A DNA stretch of 64,000 nucleotides, from NCBI RefSeq assembly GCF_014926405.1, contig NZ_JACXXJ020000005.1, positions 3,515,001-3,579,000 of the forward strand, read 5' to 3'. The stretch comes from Agrobacterium vitis. GTDB taxonomy: Bacteria > Pseudomonadota > Alphaproteobacteria > Rhizobiales > Rhizobiaceae. Positions within the stretch are counted from its first letter, which is position 1; each line of letters starts with the position of its first letter. Under the pieces are notes generated by a model, which saw only the letters and a list, made by a program, of their open reading frames with translations, was not told the DNA's origin and made no database searches. The position numbers and the translations under genes were made by a program. This document shows positions 42,713 through 50,147 of this stretch, one piece after another.

Positions 42713-42949
42713 AAGGTGTCTCTCAAAGAGATTGTCAGCATGGACGATTTTTTTCAGGGTAGGCGACTTGCAACAATGAACACTGAAGAAATCCGCTCGT
42801 ATTCCGGTTGTGAATACCGCTAAATTGCAATTTGGCGCATAGCCGAGGAGGATGGTTGGTAACCCCTATTAAAGTTATTTTGTTTTAGTTTATTCTATAA
42901 TAAATGTCTGCTGTGTTCACGACCACTTTTGCTGTGCGCGCCGTCAAGC

Positions 42950-42963
42950 TTGACACAGATCAA
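42950..42963. promoter_or_regulatory. FNR-type anaerobox upstream of hemA
   Basis: TTGACACAGATCAA matches TTGAT-N4-ATCAA at nine of ten defined positions. The centre is at 42956.5, about 212 bp before the hemA start. Activation by FnrN/FixK-type proteins from -41.5 would predict a start site near 42998. hemA control by oxygen through such sites is known in alphaproteobacteria. If instead the TATAAT at 42896 is the promoter, the site would lie downstream of the start and could repress. Confidence 0.65.
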
Positions 42964-42982
42964 GTCTGTTTGGATCTGTGTC
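42952..42982. repeat. Perfect 10-bp inverted repeat overlapping the hemA anaerobox
   Basis: GACACAGATC (42952-42961) is perfectly inverted as GATCTGTGTC (42973-42982) with an 11-nt gap. The left arm is most of the anaerobox. It could be a hairpin in the mRNA from an upstream promoter or a binding site for a second dimeric regulator. Confidence 0.6.
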
Positions 42983-43168
42983 GGCTACTGAATGACCATG
43001 CGGCTCGTATCGATTGGAGAGATCGATCGTCGGGCGGCGATGGTGGCAGCGGTTATCGGACCGCACATCAGTGCCGGTGCCTTTTGTCGCAGTTTAGAAT
43101 CACTTTAAGGGGTTGACCGCTGCCCCGAACGATCTCAAAAGAGATCCAGGAAGATTGGAGCAGGCGCA

Positions 43169-44383
43169 ATGGATTTTGAAGCGTTTTTCAAGAGCGAACT
43201 GGATGGCCTGCACGAAGAAGGCCGTTACCGGGTTTTTGCCGATCTTGAGCGCCAGCGCGGCAATTTTCCACGGGCTACCCGCTACACGGAAAACGGTCAG
43301 CATGACGTGACCGTCTGGTGTTCGAACGACTACCTGGGCATGGGCCAGAACGAACAGGTCGTCGAGGCGATGAAAAACGCCATCGATCACTGTGGCGCGG
43401 GTGCTGGAGGCACCCGCAATATTTCCGGCACCAATCACTATCATGTTCTGCTGGAGCAGGAACTGGCCGACTTGCATGGCAAGGAACAGGCGCTGATCTT
43501 CACGTCAGGCTATATTTCCAACTGGGCGACGCTCGGTACGCTCGGGCAGAAGATCCCCGGCCTGATTATCTTTTCCGATGCCCTGAACCATGCCTCGATG
43601 ATTGAGGGCATCCGCTATGCGAAATGCGAACGGGTCATCTGGAAGCATAACGACGTCAAGGATCTGGAAGCCAAGCTGAAGGCCGCCGATCCCAAGGCGC
43701 CGAAGCTGATCGCCTTTGAGAGCGTCTATTCGATGGATGGCGATATCGCGCCGATCAGGGAAATCTGCGATCTGGCCGATCGCTACGGTGCCATGACCTA
43801 TCTGGACGAAGTGCATGCGGTCGGCATGTATGGGCCGCGCGGCGGCGGTGTTGCCGAGCGTGAAGGCATCATGGACCGGCTGACAATCATCGAAGGCACG
43901 CTTGGCAAGGCGTTTGGCGTGATGGGTGGCTATATCACCGCTTCAACCGCCTTGTGCGATTTCATCCGTTCATTTGCGTCAGGTTTTATTTTCACGACTG
44001 CTCTGCCGCCTTCTCTGGCTGCTGGCGCAGTCGCCTCGATCCGGCATCTGAAATCCAGCCAGATCGAGCGTTTCGCCCATCAGGAACGAGTACGTCGGCT
44101 GCGGTCGCTTCTGGATGCGCGCGGTATTCCTCACATGCCCAATCCTAGCCATATCGTGCCGGTCCTGGTTGGGGATGCCGCCAAATGCAAATGGATCTCC
44201 GATATCCTGCTCGACAATTTCAATATCTATGTGCAGCCGATCAATTACCCGACGGTGCCGAAGAAAACCGAGCGCCTGCGCATCACGCCCACGCCATTGC
44301 ATAGCGATGCCGATGTCGATCATCTGGTCGGAGCCCTACATCAGCTCTGGTCGAGATGTGCGCTGGCGCGGGCTGTCGCCTGA
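43169..44383 (+). CDS. hemA: 5-Aminolevulinate synthase
   Basis: Condenses glycine with succinyl-CoA to 5-aminolevulinate, the first step of heme synthesis by the Shemin route of alphaproteobacteria. It is a fold-type I pyridoxal-phosphate enzyme of 404 residues. Seen: the substrate region [41 protein letters not shown], the cofactor-binding [12 protein letters not shown], and the Schiff-base lysine Lys247 in [14 protein letters not shown]. It uses succinyl-CoA, the product of the SucAB complex encoded earlier in the window. Transcription is likely controlled by oxygen through the upstream anaerobox. A strong terminator begins 29 bp after the stop. Confidence 0.97.
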   Translation: MDFEAFFKSELDGLHEEGRYRVFADLERQRGNFPRATRYTENGQHDVTVWCSNDYLGMGQNEQVVEAMKNAIDHCGAGAGGTRNISGTNHYHVLLEQELADLHGKEQALIFTSGYISNWATLGTLGQKIPGLIIFSDALNHASMIEGIRYAKCERVIWKHNDVKDLEAKLKAADPKAPKLIAFESVYSMDGDIAPIREICDLADRYGAMTYLDEVHAVGMYGPRGGGVAEREGIMDRLTIIEGTLGKAFGVMGGYITASTALCDFIRSFASGFIFTTALPPSLAAGAVASIRHLKSSQIERFAHQERVRRLRSLLDARGIPHMPNPSHIVPVLVGDAAKCKWISDILLDNFNIYVQPINYPTVPKKTERLRITPTPLHSDADVDHLVGALHQLWSRCALARAVA

Positions 44384-44411
44384 TTTTTCCATTTCACTCT
44401 TGCGCAGGTTG

Positions 44412-44446
44412 TGCGGGTCATGGTCACATGGCCCGCATTTTGTTTT
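44412..44446 (+). terminator. Rho-independent terminator of hemA
   Basis: An 11-bp stem, TGCGGGTCATG (44412-44422) with CATGGCCCGCA (44427-44437), one G-T pair, loop GTCA, followed by TTTTGTTTT. Confidence 0.9.
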
Positions 44447-44460
44447 AGGGGAGGGATAGG

Positions 44461-45696
44461 ATGTCGATTGTCGAGCGGGTCAACCGCGTGCTGGAAGAGG
44501 CTGTGTCAAGCGAGGCTCTGGTTGGGGCGGTGGTCATGGTGTTCAGGCACGGACAGCCCCTGCTGCGGCGGGCCATTGGCTATGCGGATCGGGAAGCGCG
44601 TATTCCAGTGCAGTTCGATAGGATTTTTCGTTTCGCATCCGTCACAAAACCATTTGTCGCGGTCACGGCACTCGCTATGGTCGACAAGGGATTGCTGGGT
44701 CTTGATGATCTTGTGGCCGATCACCTTCCCTGGTTCCGGCCCAAGACGCCAGCCGGCGCGTTTGCTGCCATCACGGTTCGTCATCTGCTCACCCACACAT
44801 CAGGTTTGACCTATGATCCGGCGCTGCAAAGGCTGCCGCGTGAGCGGGCCATCAATCTTGGTCTTCTCGATACGGATCTGACGGTTGAGGAGAATTTCAG
44901 CCGCCATAATGCCATTCCGCTGGCTTTTGCCCCTGGCGAGCGCTGGGCCTATTCGATGAGCACCGATTTGCTCGGTGCCGTGGTGGCCAAAGTGCATGGT
45001 GAGAACTGTGCAGTGAAGCAGGACGAGGATGGTGGGGCTGTCGCTCCTGTTCAAGGTACAACAAGCAGGACGCCATTTGCCCAGTATTTCGGTTCTATCG
45101 AAGGCAGAAACCTGCTGGAGGCGGCGGTGGTCGAGCATGTTTGCGACCCCATGCGGCTGAAGGATGCCCGATTCCATGTTACGGATATGGCGCGGCTGGC
45201 AGTTCCGTATCGGGACGGCGAACAGCGGGCTGAGCGGATGGAGGAGCGATGGCAGGCGACCGCTCCATCGGGCGGCGAAGGTCCGGCTTTTTCCCCCTCG
45301 CGGATTTTCAATCCCCGTGCTTTCCAGTCCGGTGGTGGTGGAATGGCCGGTACGGCGCTGGATGTGCTGACGCTGCTCGAAACCATTCGTACTGGTGGGG
45401 GTGGACTGATGTCACCCGAGCTTGCGCAAATGTGTCTCTCCAACCAGATCGGCGACCTCCCCATGGGGCTTGCCGGCAAGCGCTTCAGCTTTCTCGGCGC
45501 TGTCATCACCGATTCCGCAGCTGCGGCCACCGCCCTGCCGCCGGGCGCGGTGCAATGGGGTGGTGTCTATGGCAATACGTGGTTCATCATTCCCGAGGCC
45601 GGTTTGACCGTGGTCAGCCTGAGCAATACGGCATTGGAAGGCTGTGACGGTGCGTATGTCGAGCGCTTGCGTGCTGCGGTATGCGCGACTGGATAA
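44461..45696 (+). CDS. Serine hydrolase of the class C beta-lactamase / esterase family
   Basis: A 411-residue protein with the penicillin-binding fold. The catalytic S-x-x-K is Ser60-Val-Thr-Lys63 in FRFASVTKPFVA. The second motif is Tyr164-Ser-Met (RWAYSMSTDLLG) where true class C lactamases have Tyr-x-Asn, and the usual C-terminal K-T-G is replaced by a QWGGVYGNTWF-like segment. This pattern fits cytoplasmic esterases (EstB-like) better than a resistance lactamase. No signal peptide is seen. GGGGAGGG just before the ATG is the ribosome site. It lies 77 bp after hemA, past that gene's terminator, and converges with dxr. Confidence 0.87.
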   Translation: MSIVERVNRVLEEAVSSEALVGAVVMVFRHGQPLLRRAIGYADREARIPVQFDRIFRFASVTKPFVAVTALAMVDKGLLGLDDLVADHLPWFRPKTPAGAFAAITVRHLLTHTSGLTYDPALQRLPRERAINLGLLDTDLTVEENFSRHNAIPLAFAPGERWAYSMSTDLLGAVVAKVHGENCAVKQDEDGGAVAPVQGTTSRTPFAQYFGSIEGRNLLEAAVVEHVCDPMRLKDARFHVTDMARLAVPYRDGEQRAERMEERWQATAPSGGEGPAFSPSRIFNPRAFQSGGGGMAGTALDVLTLLETIRTGGGGLMSPELAQMCLSNQIGDLPMGLAGKRFSFLGAVITDSAAAATALPPGAVQWGGVYGNTWFIIPEAGLTVVSLSNTALEGCDGAYVERLRAAVCATG

Positions 45697-45762
45697 TTCC
45701 TGAAGCCGGAATCGGCTCAAGAAAAACTATACTGCAGATTTAAAGTGTTGCAGCATTCTGGA

Positions 45763-46956
45763 TTATCGCGTGCGGCCTTGGTTCACGATGACCTCCTGGG
45801 CTCGGCGTCGTGCCTGCGCATCGGCGGCAAAGACATCGGCAATCACGGTCGCTGGTGCCAAGCTCATGAGATGATCCATAACATCCTCGACCACATCGGC
45901 CATGGCGAGAAAACCGATTTTTTCCTCGACAAAAGCCTCAAAGGCACATTCTTCGGCGGCGTTCAGCACGGCGCCCTGCAAGCCGCCGCGCTCAAGCGCT
46001 GTACGGGCGAGACGGATTGCCGGAAAACGGTCCAGGTCCGGCGCTTCGAAATCCAGCCGCGCCAGCTTGGTGAAATCCAAGCGGTCCACATCCAGCGCCG
46101 CGCGTTTCGGATAGCTCAGCGCATAACCGATGGCGGTGCGCATATCCGGTACGCCAAGCTGGGCCAGCACGGAGCCGTCACTATAGCCCACCATGGAGTG
46201 GATGATCGACTGAGGATGGACGATAACCTCGATCTGGTCGGGTGTCAGATCGAACAGGTGCTTGGCCTCGATCATCTCCAGCGCCTTATTGAACATCGAG
46301 GCGCTGCCAATCGACACCTTCAGTCCCATGGACCAATTCGGATGGGCGCGGGCGGTTTGAACACTGACATCAGCCATCTGTTGGCGGGTGAAGGTACGAA
46401 ACGGCCCGCCAGAAGCCGTCAGCACAATCCGCTCCAGCGTGTCACGGTGATTTTCGTCCAGGCATTGGAAAATTGCCGAATGCTCACTATCGACGGGGAT
46501 AATCTTGCCGCCGCCCTTACGCACCGTCTCGATGAACAATTCGCCAGCCGAAACGAGGCATTCCTTATTGGCGAGCGCGATATCGGCGCCGCGTGCGGCA
46601 GCTGTCAAGGTTGGCTGCAAACCGGCGGTGCCGACAATGGCGGCCATCACCCAGTCCGCCTCAAGGCATGCTGCTTCCTGTAGCCCGCTGCTGCCGGCTG
46701 CAACATCGATGCCGCTGCCCGATAACAGGTCTTTCAAGGCAATATATTGATTTTCATCAGAGGTAACTGCCAGCCTTGCGCCTGTCACCAGTGCCTGCTC
46801 CGCCAGAAGAGCGACATTGCCGTGCCCTGTCAGGGCCATGACGTCGAAGCGATCGCGTCCGCCCATTTGTCTGATCACGTCAAGCGTGTTGGTTCCGATA
46901 GAGCCGGTCGACCCCAGAATGGTGAGGCGGCGGGGCTGGGACGTGGCGGTATTCAT
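45763..46956 (-). CDS. dxr: 1-Deoxy-D-xylulose 5-phosphate reductoisomerase
   Basis: Converts 1-deoxy-D-xylulose 5-phosphate to 2-C-methyl-D-erythritol 4-phosphate with NADPH, the second step of the MEP isoprenoid pathway. Seen: NADPH-binding LTILGSTGSIGTNTLDVI, LANKECLVSAGELF, PVDSEHSAIFQCL with the metal-binding Asp/Glu, TASGGPFRTF, and WSMGLKVSIGSASMFNKALE. At about 397 residues it has the family length. The start is uncertain: ATG 46956 gives MNTATSQPRR; a GTG at 46977 has a GGGGAA just upstream and adds seven residues. In some alphaproteobacteria dxr is found with cdsA-rseP; here it stands beside hemA. Confidence 0.95.
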   Translation of the reverse strand: MNTATSQPRRLTILGSTGSIGTNTLDVIRQMGGRDRFDVMALTGHGNVALLAEQALVTGARLAVTSDENQYIALKDLLSGSGIDVAAGSSGLQEAACLEADWVMAAIVGTAGLQPTLTAAARGADIALANKECLVSAGELFIETVRKGGGKIIPVDSEHSAIFQCLDENHRDTLERIVLTASGGPFRTFTRQQMADVSVQTARAHPNWSMGLKVSIGSASMFNKALEMIEAKHLFDLTPDQIEVIVHPQSIIHSMVGYSDGSVLAQLGVPDMRTAIGYALSYPKRAALDVDRLDFTKLARLDFEAPDLDRFPAIRLARTALERGGLQGAVLNAAEECAFEAFVEEKIGFLAMADVVEDVMDHLMSLAPATVIADVFAADAQARRRAQEVIVNQGRTR

Positions 46957-47159
46957 AGATATATCCGGCAATTGCACCTGTTCCCCATGCGTCTACAGGG
47001 GAATGGGCAAAGCGGCAAGCTTCAAGCCGATGCCGTTCCCTGATGGACCATAGAAGGCGCCTCTGAAGGCTTCAGATGATTTGCTATGGCACAGGCAGTC
47101 GACCAATCCTTACAAGGATATGGACCAGACATCTGGGAAATTTTTTGAGTGGAGACGAC

Positions 47160-47191
47160 AAAAACCAGCAGTTTTACTAGGGAAGACTGCT
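47160..47191 (-). terminator. Minus-strand terminator after the 35-codon gene
   Basis: Read on the minus strand, AGCAGT (47191-47186) pairs with ACTGCT (47172-47167), extended by two A-T pairs past a mismatch, then GGTTTTT. It begins 30 bp after the stop of the small gene. Confidence 0.55.
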
Positions 47192-47220
47192 CTTCATGCG
47201 AGGGTTAAACGCATGGTATG

Positions 47221-47328
47221 TTAGAATGTCGGCTTTGTCGCGACCGCCAACTTGCCTCGCTCATTCAGCGATACGACAACTATCGTGCTTGCTGCAATCA
47301 GCGCAGCCCCTATTCCTAGAACAATCAT
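47221..47328 (-). CDS. Probable 35-residue membrane peptide
   Basis: A short frame on the minus strand starting ATG at 47328 and ending TAA at 47221. It is preceded by GAAGAGGTGAGC, a near-ideal ribosome site 5-6 nt from the ATG. The peptide begins with a hydrophobic helix (MIVLGIGAALIAASTIVVVS) and ends with a basic tail (NERGKLAVATKPTF), so it should insert in the inner membrane with its C-terminus probably inside. A terminator follows at the right distance. I know no family for it. Coding status is inferred from these three signals and not proven. Confidence 0.55.
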   Translation of the reverse strand: MIVLGIGAALIAASTIVVVSLNERGKLAVATKPTF

Positions 47329-47702
47329 TGCTCACCTCTTCGACCTTCATGCCGCTTGGTGCCACATTAACACAACTTAACCTTGCTCCAAGCTTGATTT
47401 CACGTTTACGCCTTCACAAATCGATTCAAATTTTAAGAATTTGGCAGTAAAGTTGAGCAGCGAATAAACATTAACCTCCAATCAACGAATTAACCATAAA
47501 GATTGTAGGACACGGAGGAATGGGCGCGTTGCGCGTCCCACTCGGCATGATGCCAGTCCCACCGTACCGGTTCCGATCCGGTATCTCCAGTACAGAGCGG
47601 TTCTCCAGGTTATGCGGCGTATAGCGCATCCATGCGGACGATTTAACAGGTGATGGCGGTCAGTTCCTGGTTCGACAGGGCCGACCCCGCGGGGATTGGC
47701 AA

Positions 47703-49337
47703 TTGGTTCAGCACGCTGAGGCAGAACGGACAGGTGGATCGCAGGCTGGCAGCTTGCGGGACCGGCTGAATTTTGCCGGCCTGGACCAGGATGCTTGCAG
47801 TCTTTTGCGCCGCCACCGGGTTGGGCTGGAGACTGACGTGGAAACGGGTCTGCGCGCGTTTTTTCGCAAGCTGCAGACGGCACCCGATGCGGCCCGCCAG
47901 TTTACCGGCGAGCGGCAGATCGACCGCCTCCATGATCTCTATGTTTCCCATTGGGACGTGATGACCGACGCGCGTTTCGATGCGCTCTATGCCGAGCGTG
48001 TCAAAGTGCTGGCTGATAGCCAAAGCCGGATGGGGCTTGATCCCCGTTGGCAGATTGCCGGCCATGCCGTTGTTCTGGAGGGCCTGGTCAGTTCCGTCTT
48101 CGCCGATCTTGCCAATCGTGGTTTCATGCCGTCCTCGCGCAAGCGGGCAGCCGAATTGCAGGCGCTGGTCAGCGCGCTCATTCGCCTGGTCATGGTGGAT
48201 GTGGAGATTGCCGTTTCCCTGCGCTTCAACGAATTGCGCCTCAAGCATCATCGCGACATGGCTGATCTACGCCGCAAGGAGCGCGCCAGCGTCACGGATC
48301 TGTTCCAAGGCGCATTCACGGCGCTGTCGCAGGGCGATCTGTCCAGCCGGCTGAACAGTGATGTCCCCGAGGAATATCAGGATCTCGTGTCGAGTTTCAA
48401 TGGCGCGATGGAGAGCATTTGCGCTGCGGTTTCCGTGATGGACGCCAGCCGCCGCACGGCGGAGGACGTCAGCGCTGCCCTTGGCGAGCAAGGATCCGCG
48501 CTGGGTGTGCGGGCCGATGAGGCCGCAGCGGGCCTTGATGCGGCAAGTGCCAGCCTGCGGCAGGTAACCGAAACAGTCAGCCATAACGCGGCGCAGTCGA
48601 AACTCACCGAGCAGGCTGTCGAGATGACCGTCAAGGCGGTCGAAGCGAGCGGCGAAGTGGTTGGTAAGGCCATCGCCGCCATGGCGGATATCGAAACTTC
48701 CGCTGAGCAGATCGGCCATATTATCGGCTCTATCGATGAAATTGCCTTCCAGACCAACCTTCTGGCCTTGAACGCCGGCATCGAGGCGGCTCGCGCCGGT
48801 GATTCGGGTCGGGGCTTTGCCGTCGTTGCCCAGGAAGTACGGGCTTTGGCCCAGCGGTCCGCCGACAGTGCGCGTGAAATCAAGGCCCTGGTTGCGGCCA
48901 CCAAGCATCAGGTCGAGGCCGGGGTGGAGATGGTCAATCGGACCCAGGATGCGATTTCCAGTATCGTGACACAGGTCGTCGATATCAATCGATCGGTCTC
49001 TGTGATGGCTGGAGAAACGGCCAAGCAGGCCGCAGCCCTGGATAGCGTCGCGTGCGTGCTCGAAGCCCAGGGCGAAACATCGCGTGCAAGCGCGCAATTG
49101 TCACGCCAGGCTGCGGATGACAGTGCCGATCTGCATACGGTGATCGTCGAGCTTGGCAAGACCGTGCGGCAATTCACCATTGAGCGCACGCACTATCGGG
49201 GCAGCCAGACCAATCCGTCGAACGGTTATCCGGTGTCATCAGCGCAAACGGCAGAGCTGCCGATGGCGGCTTTTTCCGAGGACTTCGGGGGGCACGATTT
49301 TTTAGTGCCGATTCGGGCAGGAGGCCTTTCGATGTGA
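47703..49337 (+). CDS. icpA: Soluble globin-domain chemotaxis receptor (IcpA-like)
   Basis: The first gene of the rhizobial che operon, equivalent in position to icpA (orf1) of Sinorhizobium. It has no membrane helix. Residues about 20-180 form a protoglobin-like sensor domain ([38 protein letters not shown]); a signalling domain follows with [23 protein letters not shown]. At the place of the proximal heme histidine (usual H-x-R-I-G-L) there is Gln107 (DSQSRMGL). There is no ATG or GTG in frame before the globin domain; TTG 47703, 8 nt after GGGG, is the best start. Total 544 residues. Next gene 136 bp downstream. Confidence 0.88.
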   Translation: MVQHAEAERTGGSQAGSLRDRLNFAGLDQDACSLLRRHRVGLETDVETGLRAFFRKLQTAPDAARQFTGERQIDRLHDLYVSHWDVMTDARFDALYAERVKVLADSQSRMGLDPRWQIAGHAVVLEGLVSSVFADLANRGFMPSSRKRAAELQALVSALIRLVMVDVEIAVSLRFNELRLKHHRDMADLRRKERASVTDLFQGAFTALSQGDLSSRLNSDVPEEYQDLVSSFNGAMESICAAVSVMDASRRTAEDVSAALGEQGSALGVRADEAAAGLDAASASLRQVTETVSHNAAQSKLTEQAVEMTVKAVEASGEVVGKAIAAMADIETSAEQIGHIIGSIDEIAFQTNLLALNAGIEAARAGDSGRGFAVVAQEVRALAQRSADSAREIKALVAATKHQVEAGVEMVNRTQDAISSIVTQVVDINRSVSVMAGETAKQAAALDSVACVLEAQGETSRASAQLSRQAADDSADLHTVIVELGKTVRQFTIERTHYRGSQTNPSNGYPVSSAQTAELPMAAFSEDFGGHDFLVPIRAGGLSM

Positions 49338-49473
49338 GCGGTTTATTTACCTACCTCTTATACAACGGAGGAAGGTTCGGGATGAAAACGGCTTTTCGTG
49401 CCGGAGAAGCGCTTAGGTTTTGAACTCTCATACCCTTATGGGGCGGTCGATAGAAACGGTAGGGAAACAGTCT

Positions 49474-49770
49474 ATGGCGAGCAAGAAAGGCGCATCGGCG
49501 CAGCTTAAGCTGGCATCGGTGCTCGACTTGAATGAAGCGTCTCAGCTCAAGGACAAGCTTCTGTCCATGCGGGGAGGAGCAGTTGAAATCGACGCATCCG
49601 GTGTCGAGCGGATGGGAGCACTTTGCGCCCAGGTGCTCGTCTCGGGCGCGAAAACCTGGGAAGAAGACCAGAAAACCTTCTCGATAAAGAAGGCGTCAGA
49701 CGCTTTCACCAAAACCATACAGCTCTTGGGCTTGAACAACGATCAACTGATCGCGGAGATCCGGCAATGA
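49474..49770 (+). CDS. cheS: STAS-domain chemotaxis protein CheS
   Basis: A 98-residue STAS-domain protein (LKLASVLDLNEASQLKDKLL, GGAVEIDASGVERMGALCAQVL, with a conserved Ser/Gly pocket). It corresponds to orf2 of the rhizobial che operon, named CheS in Sinorhizobium meliloti, where it binds CheA and accelerates CheY1 dephosphorylation. I start at ATG 49474 (MASKKG) after AGGGAAA; the open frame reaches 18 codons upstream. Its stop overlaps the cheY1 start (ATGA), so the two are translationally coupled. Confidence 0.88.
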   Translation: MASKKGASAQLKLASVLDLNEASQLKDKLLSMRGGAVEIDASGVERMGALCAQVLVSGAKTWEEDQKTFSIKKASDAFTKTIQLLGLNNDQLIAEIRQ

Positions 49771-50132
49771 AGAAAAAAGTATTAACCGTGGATGACTCTA
49801 GAACCATCCGCAACATGCTTCTCGTGACCCTCAACAATGCGGGTTTCGAGACCATCCAGGCCGAAGACGGCGTCGAAGGTCTTGAAGTGCTTGAAGAGTG
49901 CAATCCCGACGTGATCGTCACCGATATCAACATGCCGCGCCTTGACGGTTTTGGTTTTATCGAGGGCGTACGCCGCAATGAAAAATACCGTGCCGTTCCG
50001 ATCCTCGTTCTGACGACCGAAAGCGATGCTGAGAAGAAGAACCGTGCGCGCCAGGCTGGCGCTACCGGCTGGATCGTCAAGCCATTCGATCCGACGAAAC
50101 TGATCGATGCGATTGAACGTGTAACCGCCTAA
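49767..50132 (+). CDS. cheY1: Chemotaxis response regulator CheY1
   Basis: A single-domain receiver of 121 residues. Acidic pocket Asp9-Asp10 (LTVDDSRTIR), phosphoacceptor Asp53 (VTDINMPRLDG), switch Thr in VLTTESDAEKK, and the conserved Lys in WIVKPFDPTKL. In rhizobial two-CheY systems CheY1 acts as a phosphate sink, and CheY2 binds the motor. It is coupled to cheS. Confidence 0.95.
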   Translation: MKKKVLTVDDSRTIRNMLLVTLNNAGFETIQAEDGVEGLEVLEECNPDVIVTDINMPRLDGFGFIEGVRRNEKYRAVPILVLTTESDAEKKNRARQAGATGWIVKPFDPTKLIDAIERVTA

Positions 50133-50147
50133 CGGGGTCTGACTTCG

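Larger units (their letters stand above)
42481..43168. other. Intergenic region upstream of hemA and of the lipoprotein gene
   Basis: A 688-bp divergent gap. It contains an orphan terminator (42676-42712), the palindrome AAATTG-CAATTT (42822-42833), a perfect -10 hexamer TATAAT (42896-42901) without a good -35, and the anaerobox with overlapping hairpin (42950-42982). The last 200 bp are probably the hemA leader and promoter region. No open frame longer than about 70 codons looks coding. Confidence 0.6.
46957..47702. other. Intergenic region upstream of the chemotaxis operon
   Basis: About 745 bp between dxr and the che operon. It contains a probable 35-codon gene on the minus strand (47221-47328) with its own terminator, and direct repeats TTAACC at 47377-47382, 47471-47476 and 47490-47495, which may be regulator half-sites of the che promoter. 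A 34-codon frame at 47520 abuts a GGAGGA but has no protein-like character. Confidence 0.55.

Noticed and set aside
42885..42901. An Irr/ICE-like iron control element before hemA (TTTAG...TTCTA)
   Set aside because: The spacing between arms differs from the consensus I recall, and the region is simply AT-rich around a -10 hexamer.
44461..45696. A beta-lactamase resistance gene
   Set aside because: The second and third class C motifs are altered and no signal peptide is present, so an esterase-like cytoplasmic enzyme is more likely.
47520..47624. A 34-codon frame touching GGAGGA before the che operon
   Set aside because: The ribosome site directly abuts the ATG, which is too close, and the peptide has no protein-like pattern.
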